From Sipunculus nudus (taxonomy: Eukaryota; Annelida; Sipuncula; Golfingiida; Sipunculidae), in NCBI GenBank assembly GCA_026874595.1, contig CM049309.1, positions 39,259,079-39,323,078 on the forward strand: 64,000 nt of DNA, given 5' to 3'. Below the pieces are notes generated by a model that was given only the letters and a program-made list of their open reading frames with translations, was not told where the DNA came from and made no database searches. Shown here piece by piece: positions 1-10,206 of the stretch; position 1 is the stretch's first letter, and each line of letters opens with the position of its first letter. Made by a program: the position numbers and the translations under genes.

Positions 1-1214
1 CAAAAGGAAAGGTACGCAATCATTTTGGAGAAACAAACCATTTTTGCCTTAGTCTGGAGATCAGCTGCAAAGAACAACAAATGTAATCGTAGCGTGCATC
101 AGATTATGCTGATCAATCTGTTACTTTGATTTTTATGCATTACACAAGATATAATGGTGCTGGAATAACATGTTCATTTTCTTACGTTTATTTCATAAAT
201 CAAGATGTTTATATTTTTTCAATGTAATTTGTTAGAGCTGACTATGGTATATAAGACAACATGGGGTTGGTGAACATCCACATGCCATCAGAGAAGTTAC
301 CTGGTTCTCCTGAGGATGACCATCATTTACTTAGTCCTAACAACTCACATAATGAACCCCCCTGTAGTCAGGAGAGAGAAGTTTGTGGAATAGATTAACA
401 ATACAATGTTAAAGTGTACATATGTCAAAGAACCTGGAATGTGTGCATTTAAGTTGAATTGTGATAAACTTAACATTTTATGTGTAACTGGAATTATTCA
501 CATTTTATAAGGTAGCAAGAGCTTATACAGACTTGTTATGCCAGATAGTTTTACATTTGATGTTTTACACATATCAGATGAGTGTTTCGTTATAAATGAT
601 GCTGATTTTAATAAGCTCAACTCACTAGTCATGTCTAGCAGGAACCAATGCATTGAGCAATGTCAGTAAACTCAAATAGGTATAGATATAAGGTATTTCT
701 CTGGACTATTGAAATTGTTACTTGTTGAAGGTTTATATAAGTTATACCAAAGAACATGAAATCTCACATACAGTAATTCCATAACAGTATTGGGAGTCCA
801 GTTGTAGTTCGTCTTTCAGGTCAAATGACAATCAGAAAGGAAGGTTGGGGGGATCTGAATTTTTACAGGTCTGCAAAAAGGAATTAAGAAACTTAGGCGG
901 AAATGCCAGTCTATAGAATCCCTTTTGGTGTTGCCTGGGTCCCTTCTCATCTGGGAATCTGTGCTACAAGCATGGCAGTGCTGGAACTAGCGTGGATTTG
1001 CAGGTGGGAACATACTAGCCCTAACATCAGGATTGCACCATGAACGGCAAGGTTTGCATTGGCTAGGACTGTATTGCTTGCAGAGCAAGAAGCAGGAACT
1101 TTTCCTGTTTTGATCACAACAAGCAAATTCATGGAGTTTAAGCTAGTCCCTCACTTTTGCCTCTTGTTGTCTTTCCTGCTTACTTGATCAATATATTTCA
1201 GTTTTAATGTTTGC
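1..1214. other. AT-rich DNA without a recognisable gene
   Basis: Reading both strands I see only short open frames with no family resemblance, no RNA gene and no clear repeat boundary. The stretch leads into a transposase relic and may be flanking host or decayed transposon DNA. Confidence 0.5.
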
Positions 1215-1814
1215 CTGAAGATGTCTCCACTTGTCCAGGTGATCTGTCGAGCAGATGAAACAGTGAAGAACTTTGTTGGCATGTTGAATGGGTTAGCCTT
1301 CCTTCCTGAGGACAAGGTGCAGGATTGGATGACCTATCTGAAGTACCACACCCAGGTTTGCCTGGAAGGCACGGTTGATTACTTTGAAGCCACTTACATT
1401 ACAGGGACATATTGTCATGTTCAGCAACAAGATGGGATGGGTGCACAACTATTGCATTGCGACCCATTTCTCCAAGGTTTCCTGTTACAGTTTGGAATGT
1501 ACATCAAACCACAATAGATCGCTAGAAAGAACAAAAAATATTTGTGAAGGATGGAATGCCTCATTCTCAAAGCTTGTTGACCACCCCCATCCATCTTTTT
1601 GGACAGCTGGTGATTGTTTGAGAAAAGACAGTGCTTTGGCTTGTACCCAAATCACGCAACAAACGAGAGGGCAACTGCCAAGGAAGAGAAACAGCAGCAA
1701 GCACAGAAAGAACTGCAGAAGAGATTGCAGAGGTTGTGCATAGACCTCAGAGAGGAACAGCAAACAATGGAAGACTTCCTAGTAGCAGTGGGACACAGCA
1801 TCCCCCTTGATTAA
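1215..1814 (+). pseudogene. MULE/FLYWCH-type transposase C-terminal relic
   Basis: Three overlapping plus-strand frames together resemble the C-terminal part of the MULE-like proteins often annotated as FLYWCH-type in invertebrates. Visible are a stretch after LAFLPEDKVQDW, then DYFEATYI, then the typical block ERTKNICEGWNASFSKLV followed by HPSFW and a basic, Gln-rich tail ending in a short acidic helix. The blocks sit in different frames (about 1221-1517, 1375-1743 and 1614-1814), so the copy is frameshifted and non-coding. The N-terminal DDE core and zinc finger are not seen. Assignment rests on recognising the RTxNxxEGW-type block; the exact family is uncertain. Confidence 0.55.
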
Positions 1815-2338
1815 TCAGTGAATAATGCAATGTGAAGGAAATTTTTGGTAATATTTTGTAAATGCTTTATAGGTGAAACTTCTGGTGCTACATGATGTGT
1901 GAATACATTAAATAATGCAAAATAACAGTTAAATTTTGAATTTCCTTTTTCCTGGACAATATTTTACACATGATTCCTCAGGTGCTACATGTACACATGA
2001 ATATAAATATTATTTAAACAGATTGATGAAAACCTAAGGTGCTTCATATTATGTGCTATGTTAAAAAGAATGCAATGGACAGTTTAATTAAACATGTACA
2101 TGTTAGTATAGATTTTACTCATGTGACAGTCAGAAATTTAATTGAATCACAGGATGGGACCATAAATTTTCGTTCACATTAATTTTTGGTGACAGTGCAT
2201 TGCACATGTAATTGTGGACACATATGACCCACAGTGCATTGCTCTGTGATTGGCTACCATAAATTGAAGTTTGTTCTGCCTGCCATGTTCTATGCAGTTA
2301 AACCTTGTTAAACTTGCTGTTGTCTCTTCCTGTTGTTT
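1815..2338. other. no gene seen
   Basis: AT-rich spacer between two relics. It has no open frame with family resemblance. A pyrimidine-rich tract ending TTTCAG at about 2340 could be an old splice acceptor for the next relic. Confidence 0.4.
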
Positions 2339-3206
2339 CAGACTGTGGTATTGATGGACTTTGATAATATTTCTGGCGACTTGTGCCAGGATTACGAGTT
2401 CGACTTCAAAAACAGCCAAGAGGAACATCAACTCTACAGAGCTGCAAGTATCACCTGGTAAAAGAGCAGAACTGTTGAAATAGGGAGGCCCAAAAGGTCA
2501 TATGCTGTGGTCCTTAGGTAGTATGAAAACACAGGTGCTCTGGTACACTGGGTCACAAGTGTTTACTACCTGTTCAATGGGATGCGAAAAAACCTTAAAG
2601 AAGTGAATTTGAAACCTCTCACAGAGATTACTGTTGAGGATAACTTAACCATTATGGTTGTGAATGGCGTGCCAGTGCCATTCAAAGGTTGGATACCTGT
2701 TAGTTTTCTCCTGTTAGGTGACCAAAGTTAATGCTGGTTTCTGGTTCCATTCCTTTTGGTAGACATCCAAGGTGACTGTCCAATTGTTGGATATAATGTC
2801 ATAAATCAATACCTCAATGAGGATACAAGAGACTAGGGAGATGTCACTAATAAAGTTAAGCTGATCCATACCAGTCTACCAACAAAATCAGAATCAATGC
2901 TGAGTGCTGTTGTTAAGCTAATATTGGAACAGCAAGGAAATGAGGTTGGCTTTGTCGACTGGTAAGCAGGTTATACAGGTACTAGAAGAGACAACTGTAA
3001 CTGTCAAATTCATTGTTGCTGTTAAACTCCAGGAAAAGACCACAGTACTGTTTGAGCCAAATGTGGAACAGTGCTGGCCAGATAGACTAGTAAAACATGA
3101 GGGTATAGTGGACCTCAAGCAAGGGGCCAGGGTCAACATCGTTGTTATGGTTACCAATACCTGGAACCACGACTTATCCTTACAAAGCAAAAGTCTTCTG
3201 GGCTAA
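2339..3206 (+). pseudogene. retroelement protease/linker relic (Ty3-like polyprotein)
   Basis: Translating the plus strand gives broken blocks that look like the part of a Ty3/Gypsy-type polyprotein between gag and reverse transcriptase. First comes an LxPLTEITVEDN...VNGVPVPFKGW block, like the end of a retropepsin flap region, then DCPIVGYNVINQ, matching the C-terminal ILG-type motif region. Next is a longer open stretch (2940-3206) with TGKQVIQV, VLFEPNVEQCWPDRLV and NTWNHDLSL, typical of the linker before reverse transcriptase. In-frame stops occur around 2460, 2517 and 2835. No reverse transcriptase follows, so this is a fragment. Confidence 0.5.
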
Positions 3207-4080
3207 ATCGTCAAAGTACACGCCTTCCTACCAGTTGGCTTGAACATGTGTGCTCCACCCTAACCTTAAGTTGATGGAAATAGGGGATTGTGGCACCCAT
3301 CAATCAACCTGAGTCAAAGTCCACTGACAAAGTCACAGAAAGTAGAGGTTGTTCAGCTCCTCTATGAGGAATAGCTGCATTTTCCTGTGATGAAGATATC
3401 GGGTGTGCACCGGACATGGAAATGGAAATCAACCTCACATACATTATACAATATATCATGTCTTTGTGATTTGTTGGTCGCAGAGATAAATATAATGGCT
3501 ATATATAGCAAACGGAGAGTTACAGGATAGGTGCCTACCGGGAAATTTATTTCTATGAAGGGAATACTTTCCATGCATGCTAAAGAGGGCGATATATTTG
3601 ATGGGGATAAAGTTAAAGTAAGTGATGATAAACTGATTATTCTGACTCTGAGATTTGGGGAGTATCGGACTAGTCCCAGGACTGTTTCCTGCACATTATA
3701 CTGACTGATTCTTTTGTGATAGAGGTGCAGAGCTGCATGGCTTATGCTGCAGGACATTTGAATACCTGGATTGTGATGCCCAGTGCCTCAGTTATTGGTA
3801 CTTAACCTTCCAGAGACTCAGTAGTGTGTTATTTCTCACATGAACTCTTAAGCTGTACTTGTTTGAAATATCATCATTTAAAGGTTTCACCTTGATATTA
3901 TCAGACTGGTACTGTGTTTCATTTGTAGGTGCTGTTTTTACCTTTTAGTACACATACAGTACATGGCAGATCAGGGTGATCTTGCTGAGGAATTACAAGC
4001 ATTGAGAGTAATAAAAAAAAATCTGAGAATTAGAGGGTCCAAACATAATGAAATATAGTGCATGATCCCCCACAACCAGT
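3207..4080. other. unassigned DNA with weak coding-like remnants
   Basis: Short plus-strand stretches around 3500-3700 could be translated, but I recognise no family in them. No RNA gene, repeat array or terminal repeat is visible. Confidence 0.35.
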
Positions 4081-4620
4081 CAGAATCCTGTTCACTCAGC
4101 GATGTTTAGAGAAATTTAAAGAATATCAAGGTAAGCTCGATGAATGGGTACATGAGGCTGAAGCCTCCATCGCCACCCAAGGACTCCAAGGTTGTGATGC
4201 AGCGGATGAACTTCTTTAATTCCTGGATGGCAATGCCAGGTGTGAAGTCAGATATGACAGCCCGGCATTGAGAGCTTACACAGATGGCATATTTCATCTG
4301 CTCAAGAGTGCTTGCGGGGAGCGCCTGACGCTATGCCACCCCAACCAGTTCTGTTCCTGGCACTAAAAGGAGAGAGAGAGCTTGCAATTTTTTTCACACA
4401 ATTTGATGGAGTTACTGGATTGGGCCTTACAACAGGAACCCCAGTGTATAAACCACCAAAGAGCGATGTCCCTTCAAGCATTGATGAATGCAGTGTTCAA
4501 CTTGTGTCTGACCTGTAGGAGGTGTGGTCATTTCCTAGCCCGCTGCCAAGTGAGGTGTTGCAGAATCAGAATCACCCACTGCAGCTGTATGAACAGCAGC
4601 AGAAGTGAATTGTTTTCCTA
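4081..4620 (+). pseudogene. gag-like capsid relic
   Basis: Blocks in shifting plus-strand frames resemble the capsid region of Ty3-type or PNMA-like Gag. They include LEKFKEYQGKLDEWVHEAEA, a DAADELL...FLDGNARCEVRYDSPALR block and FFSHNLMELLDWAL. Near 4516-4550 is a Cys/His cluster (CRRCGHFLARC) that looks like a shortened CCHC knuckle. Stops and frameshifts, for example near 4218 and 4365, make it non-functional. It lies downstream of the protease relic, the reverse of normal gag-pol order, so the two fragments either come from different insertions or were rearranged. Confidence 0.45.
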
Positions 4621-5457
4621 ACAGAGGAGTTATGTGACAGTCAAAGTGAGTTCAAGGAACTGAACTCTGAATTCTGATGTGCCAGTCCTGCAAACTATAC
4701 CAGGGATATTTTAAGCGCAGATGGCGATATTAAAGGCCCACAAAATGACATGCACCACAGGCAACTGTAATGAACTACATTTGTATTATTATATTAAGTA
4801 TTATACTTTTATGTTGTGTGGGGAGGATCTCCCAAAGCCTGTGACCTTCAATTGTATGTACTGGGTATGTGTCGCAGTCAGTCGCACTGTTGGAGTCAGT
4901 AAACAGTTTGTTCAATGCTGTGTCTCTGTGATCTCTGTGTGGCATGTTCTGGCCAACAAAATGACATTACAGCAACAAGGCCAGCAGATGCAAGTTGAGA
5001 CTGAACATAAGGAGACTAAGGACAGCTCTTCACAAGCCAATTTATAGAACTTTGTTTGTAATGAAAAAAATTTGTTTTTTTATTAAAAAAAGAAAATTTC
5101 TTCTATGTTTAGCTCTGGGCTAATGTTTGTACCTAAGTGCGGTGTACACTAGTTTTTGTTGTTGTTTGCACAAGGTTGTGACAGCTACAAGGGGGATGGA
5201 TGTGGTAGGCATGATTGAGGTGATTGATAGCATATTTCCTGGAACAGCCCTTTACTATCATTAAGACGTGTTAAAAATCAAGCCTCTTTCTAGGGAGCAA
5301 CATCAGTAGTAGCAGTATTTTCTTTTTTGAAGAGATCAGAGAAAATTATCTTCTGAAACATCCTCTTCATAAACTTAATTGTCAAGTGTTTTAAATAGTT
5401 GTCATGCTTTTACTGGCTGTCATACCATGAAAAGAAAACATATGTACCTACTGACAC
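4621..5457. other. no supported gene
   Basis: A 108-codon open frame at 4721-5047 has no recognisable domain and a low-complexity Gln-rich end. It is followed by A/T-rich sequence with poly-A-like runs at 5062-5096. I see no basis for calling a gene. Confidence 0.35.
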
Positions 5458-6060
5458 ATGAGGAAATTTGCCATTCTATTTCTATACCAAAGTCATATGG
5501 CAAAGAATATCTGGAAAAGTCAGTTGCAACCTAACTTTCATGAGTCAGAGAAAGTTTGCTTTGGTCTTGGGAGAACATTTTTATATTGCATGTTTACAGA
5601 TCCATCCTTTTGCAAATGTGAAAATAATAGATGGGCCATTCCCACAGGTCTAAGCCCTGATGACACTTTGCATGCCAGTTGTGTGGAGAACCATTCAATG
5701 ACCATCCTTATCAGCACTCCCTTTGGGAATGGGAGAGATTTGAAGAAACCCATCCTCAAGTGACTACACCTGACTCAACAGTAAATGGAAAGACTGATCC
5801 AGAAACTGTTTTGTCATGAACCGGTTTATTATTCTATATGCTCCAATGCACCATTCTCTGGATGCAGTTTCACTCACCTGCCTGACTCAGCTCCACACAG
5901 AGTGGAAGAAGGCCAAGCAGGACAGGTCTCCAGAGCAGATTAAGCTTTAGCTGAAGGAGACCAACGCAAACTGGGCAGCATGGATATCTTTGGATGCTGA
6001 GGCAACTTTATCGATGATTTTGGATAAATTTGAATGCCTCACAGACATGGAATATGTAGT
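5458..6060 (+). pseudogene. degenerate coding relic, possibly zinc-finger/SAMD3-like
   Basis: Several plus-strand frames hold coding-like text. Examples are FACQLCGEPFNDHP (a possible Cys-x2-Cys finger) around 5670 and, at about 5870-6060, LTQLHTEWKKAKQDRSPEQI followed by a stop and then LKETNANWAAWISLDAEA and ILDKFECLTDMEYV. The latter is reminiscent of the C-terminal repeat seen in SAMD3-like proteins that are multiplied in invertebrate genomes. Stops and frame changes show it is dead. The family call is weak. Confidence 0.3.
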
Positions 6061-6284
6061 ATATGTGGTATTTTTGGTTCATAACTTGATTAATAAAAAC
6101 AAGAGAGCCATGGGTCGCTGAGGTCAGCGAACCTGAGTCTACTGATGTGGCTTACATTTAGGGGAAGAAAAGCATGACTATCTAAAATATTAATCAACAA
6201 GTCCTTTTCATTATTATATGTTTTGTTACCCAAAGTCATTATATATATACATATATCTGAGTGTGCATATTTGGGTGCAGTTTT

Positions 6285-7130
6285 TAGCTCAGCTGACTGT
6301 AAGTCATCTGAGCTAAGTCATCTGAGCTACAGCGATCACACTTTTTCCGTCCTTCTGACTTCACATTTTTGGAGGTCCTTGAAAAATATCCTTTGAAACC
6401 AGAAATAAGGTCACTGCGACCTATATCCTTTGAGCTTTGGGGCTCCGAAATACCCCCAGAATAATGCAATATTTGATACAAAAGCTCAGGTATCTGAACA
6501 ACTAATGCATTGATCACCATGATTTTTTGCATGATTATTGATCTTGGAATGTTTCATCTGTTTCTGCAGACTAGTGGCACCACCCGTACTTTTTTATTTT
6601 TTATTAATTTTTTTCTCTATTTTGAGACCTTTAAAGATTTGGTCATCTGTTAACAGGGCACAAATCGTAACAACTGGACCTAGAATCTTCTATCTTGACA
6701 TTCAGGAAGACCCATGAAAAGTCTCATTGGAAATCTGAAATTAGGTCTCTGTTACCCATATCCTTAATTAGAGCTATAGGCTCTGAAGTATACCCCTGAA
6801 TAATGCAAAATTTGATACAAAAGCTAAATTATCTGAACAACTACTGCACTGATCACCATGAGTCTTTACATGGATATTGATCATGGATAGTTTCATAAGT
6901 TCCTGCAGACTGGTGGCGCCACCTGTGTTTTGGTGGCGCCACCTGTGTTTTTTTTTATATTTATGATTTTTTCCCTGTATTTTTGAGACATTTAAAGATG
7001 CAGGCTTCTGTTAACAGGGCACAAACCACTGGATCTGGAATCTTCTAACTTGACATTCAGGCTGATCCATGAAAAGTCCCCTTGGAATCCTGAAATTTGG
7101 TCTCTGTTAACCATATCAAATTGACAGATT
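6285..7130 (-). repeat. dispersed palindrome-containing repeat, two degenerate units
   Basis: The stretch opens at 6285-6315 with a hairpin whose arms read TAGCTCAGCTGACT and AGTCATCTGAGCTA. Two related units of about 360 bp follow, each with a 'cagactRgtggc..cacc' box, a 'tctgttaacagggcacaa' box and a 'tctctgttacccatatcctt' box. The second unit contains two copies of the perfect 12-bp palindrome GGTGGCGCCACC (about 6913-6945). The same family, better preserved and on the opposite strand, lies at 44755-45513, where the units repeat every 337 bp. No protein is encoded, so it is probably a non-autonomous mobile or foldback-type element. Confidence 0.65.
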
Positions 7131-7687
7131 CCTCAGGAATGGCAGGATTGATTGTCATTAAATAAGATGTGCTTATGGGTCTTGATGAACTTTAGCTAAT
7201 ATGCATGAATGATGATGACACCCTCTTATTCTTAATTATTTGCATTTTGCCTGTGCAAGGACATAGTCAACATATTAGTCGGCTGAGCATCATGACTCAT
7301 GGGTCACTTGTTCCATAGTTTTTTTTTAATTTCAAATGTAATCAAGTAATCCTGGAAAATCTTTGTTATCTTGTATTGCCATTCATTATAGTCAGCAGTA
7401 TTGCACGGTTTATAAGACACCTGTATGGGTCTTTTTTTTTGGGATTAAAATTACATTTAAGAAAAACTCTTTTTCAAGTTTTATATTACCGTGTATGCGA
7501 TACATATATAAATGTTGAATATTAATGGCACTGAAGTTGTGGTCACCAGAGAGACATTCAAGATTTTTATTGTGTAATGCATACTGATCATATGCTCTCC
7601 AAGCTGCTGCATGGACAATTCTGACGATGAGACTGTAGACACCCAGCATGAAGTTGCGAAGTGCCTTCAATTGAAGATGCCTTCAAG
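7131..7687. other. no gene seen
   Basis: AT-rich DNA. Near 7275-7300 a short string (GCTGAGCATCATGACTCATG) recurs in altered form near 33102 and 47910, probably a dispersed repeat fragment. No coding or RNA feature is supported. Confidence 0.35.
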
Positions 7688-7866
7688 AAAGACCCTAGGC
7701 GCTTCCTGCTAAAGACGGTAGAAGCCTTCTGTAAAGAACCTTCCTGAAGACACTAGAGAAATGTCTTATTAAAGGCGCTAAAGAGAGCTCCAACAAAGAT
7801 GCTAGACATGTCCCATCCAAAGACACTACACAGCTCTTGTGCAAAGACAATAGACCCGTCTTAGAA
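7688..7866 (+). repeat. 24-bp degenerate minisatellite
   Basis: The string AAAGACnCTAGA-like recurs at 7688, 7711, 7733 (imperfect), 7747, 7771, 7795, 7819 and 7843. The last four spacings are exactly 24 bp. The period is a multiple of three, and the minus strand stays open (7695-7880) as an octad pattern rich in Leu and Ser, so it may derive from a coding repeat. No host gene is visible. Confidence 0.7.
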
Positions 7867-8151
7867 GTGTCACAGGCCATGTGTCTTTGTATGAGATGTG
7901 TCTTAGCCTAAAATTATTGAAAGAGCAGTTCACGTGCAAGGCCAATTGTGCCTGATTATGATTGGACATAGATTCTCTTTCATTTTAGTACAAATATGAT
8001 GGATGACAATAGATATTTCACCCCCAAAACTTGCCCCAATTACGGGTATGTAAAACCCTTTAGTGGGCATTTGCAGGCACTTTGAAATCTAGCCCTGTGA
8101 CAAACCGCAGCGGTTAGAGGGCGCTATTGGAGTTTAAAGGCTTAAACATTC
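7867..8151. other. left flank of the LTR element, no gene
   Basis: Unique-looking DNA up to the target site of the retrotransposon. A short frame near 8025-8080 (TCPNYGYVKPFSGHLQ) looks like a decayed C2H2 finger but is too short to call. Confidence 0.35.
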
Positions 8152-8155
8152 ATAT
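8152..8155. repeat. target-site duplication, left copy (ATAT)
   Basis: ATAT directly precedes the 5' LTR and recurs directly after the 3' LTR at 19039-19042. A 4-bp duplication fits Ty3/Gypsy-type integration. Confidence 0.8.
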
Positions 8156-8178
8156 TGTCGTAGGGAGCAGATTCCCGA

Positions 8179-8268
8179 TATAAACATTTTTTAATAAGTA
8201 CTTCACATGACACACGCCCCTGTCGTCACTCCTCACGACACACCTGTCACGTGACCTGGACAACCAAT
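8179..8268 (+). promoter_or_regulatory. LTR promoter elements (TATA, E-box, CCAAT)
   Basis: TATAAA lies at 8179-8184, only 23 bp into the LTR; CACGTG at 8248-8253; CCAAT at 8264-8268. If the TATA box is used, transcription would start near 8210 and U3 would be very short, with the E-box and CCAAT downstream of the start. This is motif reading only. Confidence 0.45.
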
Positions 8269-8352
8269 CAGAACTCAACCCGGGGCAGTTTCTAAGTTTC
8301 TACTGAAGAGGAAAGATCCACGAAGGACAACCACGAATATAACTTCGCATTC

Positions 8353-8364
8353 GACAAGGTAAGG
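8353..8364 (+). promoter_or_regulatory. splice donor inside the LTR
   Basis: GACAAG|GTAAGG, with the GT at 8359-8360, matches the metazoan 5' splice-site consensus almost perfectly and lies near the 3' end of the LTR, within the part expected in the transcript leader. Acceptors sit just before gag (10192) and ORF3 (17127). The 3' LTR holds the same site at 19010. Confidence 0.6.
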
Positions 8365-8388
8365 ACAATTCCTTGTCCCCTGCGACAT

Positions 8389-8406
8389 TGGCGACGAAGA
8401 TACTTG
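8389..8406 (+). other. candidate primer binding site
   Basis: TGGCGACGAAGATACTTG begins one base after the LTR. The initial TGG is what pairing with a tRNA 3' CCA requires. I did not identify the tRNA. Confidence 0.6.
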
Positions 8407-9359
8407 GTACGGGCAATACTGTATCTGTTGCCACTTCAAGTAGAAGTGCATATTTCTGCCGCCACAAGCGTCAGAACCTGGCCCTTCTTTTTCGGATTGG
8501 GCCCCACCATATTGCCGTCTCGCAAGAATAAGGCGGGATCGTATGCTCAGTGTTTGAGTGACCCTGAGAGCCCCGTTTAATTATTGTTATTAGTTTTTCA
8601 TGTATTTTGGTCCTCGATCGAGTTCAACATCGATCTTCTGTACGTTTTAAAACTATTCCTAGTTCCATTTCCACGTGCGTTCCTGAAACGCGGTTCGTTT
8701 TAACTCCTAGCCTTTGCTGCCACCTCTCGGCAGCCAACCAAACTAAATCTCAAATTCAGATACGTTTCTGAAACGTTGCTGGGTCTCTGATCTTTGCTGC
8801 CACCTACTGACAATCATTGTAACTAACGGTATTGTCACTATTGCAACTGTTTTCTGTTCCATATTAAGACTTTGCATTATTCAAGCCACCTATTTCAATT
8901 GTTTTGTAAGTTTATCATTAATTAGTGTTTCCTGACGTGTTAATTAGCACAAGTCCCTGTTATTTGCAATTAAGCCCACATTTTTGTCATTGCTGTAGTT
9001 TAATGTACATCCCAGTACATTATACATAGTTTTCTGTGCTTAATGTAAAGTCAACCCTTTCATTAAAAATAAGATCTGTATTTTGCTTATATATGCATAG
9101 TCTTTGCATATAGTCCTGTATTTTTAACTATACTCATTTTTTTAAAAATTGTACACCCTGCTTAGGCACAAAATTACCCATATCAGCTTGTAAACAGTTG
9201 CACTTGGCAAAAATAAATATTCCATTCAGAATAATTATTCTATAAATTTGAGTTTTCAATGAAAACACATTATCTGAGTGTTTTCTAAAGTTATACTGAA
9301 TATTGCATTGCATTAATTTTAAGATTATACTAATAGTAACCACATATCAGTCCTATTGT

Positions 9360-9995
9360 TACTCGCATATTCATGTGATATAACTTGAGTAATCTTGCTA
9401 TCGCTTTTCTGGTATTTGACTAGTTACTCATATATGTCTTCAGTAGCCAAGTATAATCACTGAATACTTGACTAGTTAATCATATTATGTGCATGTAATC
9501 CCTTATGAGTAACCCCTGAGTATTAGATTTGTAACTCATATATGCATGCTCTACCTTGCGAGTAACCACTAAGTATTTCGGTTGTTGCTCATATATGCAT
9601 GCAGTCGCTTATGAGTAGCACCTGCTTGCGTGTCACTTATTAATGCATGTTCTAGCTTTAAGTATTGAGTAGTATCTAATGAGTACTCATTACCCCTGAT
9701 TGCTCTTAACCACTGAGTACTTAATACTCCTGAGTACTCATAACCATTGAGTACTCATAATCACTTATTGCTCTTAACCACTGAGTACTTAATACTCCTG
9801 AGTACTCATAACCATTGAGTACTCATAATCACTTATTGCTCATAACCACTGAGTACTTGTCAACACTAAGTACTCAGCTCGTTGCTCATATATATAATCG
9901 ATTGTTTGTGAGTAACACCTGAGTGCTTTACCTTTTACTCATGTATGCATGTGACAGGTCATACATGAGTATCCACTGAGTACCTGATTTGCTAC
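9360..9995 (+). repeat. GAGTACTC palindromic repeat cluster in the leader
   Basis: Variants of TGAGTA(A/C) and the self-complementary TGAGTACTCA recur densely through this part of the leader, alternating with 'catatatgcatg' strings. The core holds a 68-bp tandem unit starting at 9700, 9768 and 9836 (the third copy partial). The many short palindromes could pair within or between RNA molecules. Confidence 0.8.
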
Positions 9996-10160
9996 TCACA
10001 CTATTTGCATTCATTTGTTTTCATATTCGGAAATATTTGGAGTGTAATGTAAATTGATTTTCACATCTTCATTGTTTGATTTGTGTCATAACACTCCTGA
10101 GCCTAACAGTTACTATAACAACATAGTAATTGTTACATTTTCACAAATTTACCAACCAGA

Positions 10161-10192
10161 TTTCCCTCTTTTTGGGCTTTTTTTTTTACCAG
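10161..10192 (+). promoter_or_regulatory. splice acceptor before gag
   Basis: A pyrimidine-rich run (TTTCCCTCTTTTTGGG, then ten T) ends in ACCAG at 10192, 14 nt before the gag ATG at 10207. It pairs naturally with the LTR donor at 8359. Confidence 0.55.
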
Positions 10193-10206
10193 CTGTTGCT
10201 CGCACA

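Larger units (their letters stand above)
8156..8387 (+). repeat. 5' LTR
   Basis: Begins TGTCG and ends CGACA, a perfect 5-bp terminal inverted repeat with the canonical TG...CA ends. By eye it is identical, without indels, to 18807-19038. It contains a TATAAA box, an E-box, a CCAAT box and a consensus splice donor. An internal inverted repeat (TGTCGT at 8221-8226, ACGACA at 8235-8240) could form a small hairpin. Confidence 0.95.
8388..10206 (+). other. long untranslated leader / candidate 5' intron
   Basis: About 1.8 kb separates the LTR from the gag start codon, with no credible ORF. A donor at 8359 and an acceptor at 10192 would remove 1,834 nt, including the primer binding site and the palindromic repeats. 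Unspliced RNA would then serve as genome and spliced RNA as gag message. Expected packaging and dimerisation signals should lie here. Confidence 0.5.

Noticed and set aside
4721-5047. 108-codon ORF
   Set aside because: No homology recognised, biased composition, surrounded by relics; chance openness is likely.
9360-9995. Repeats in the retroelement leader as a CRISPR-like array
   Set aside because: The units are adjacent palindromic variants without unique spacers, within an animal retrotransposon.
10054-10206. Upstream in-frame extension of gag (51 codons from ATG 10054)
   Set aside because: The segment contains the T-rich tract and AG of a strong splice acceptor and encodes a non-conserved aromatic-rich stretch. 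The ATG at 10207, 14 nt after the acceptor, is the better start.
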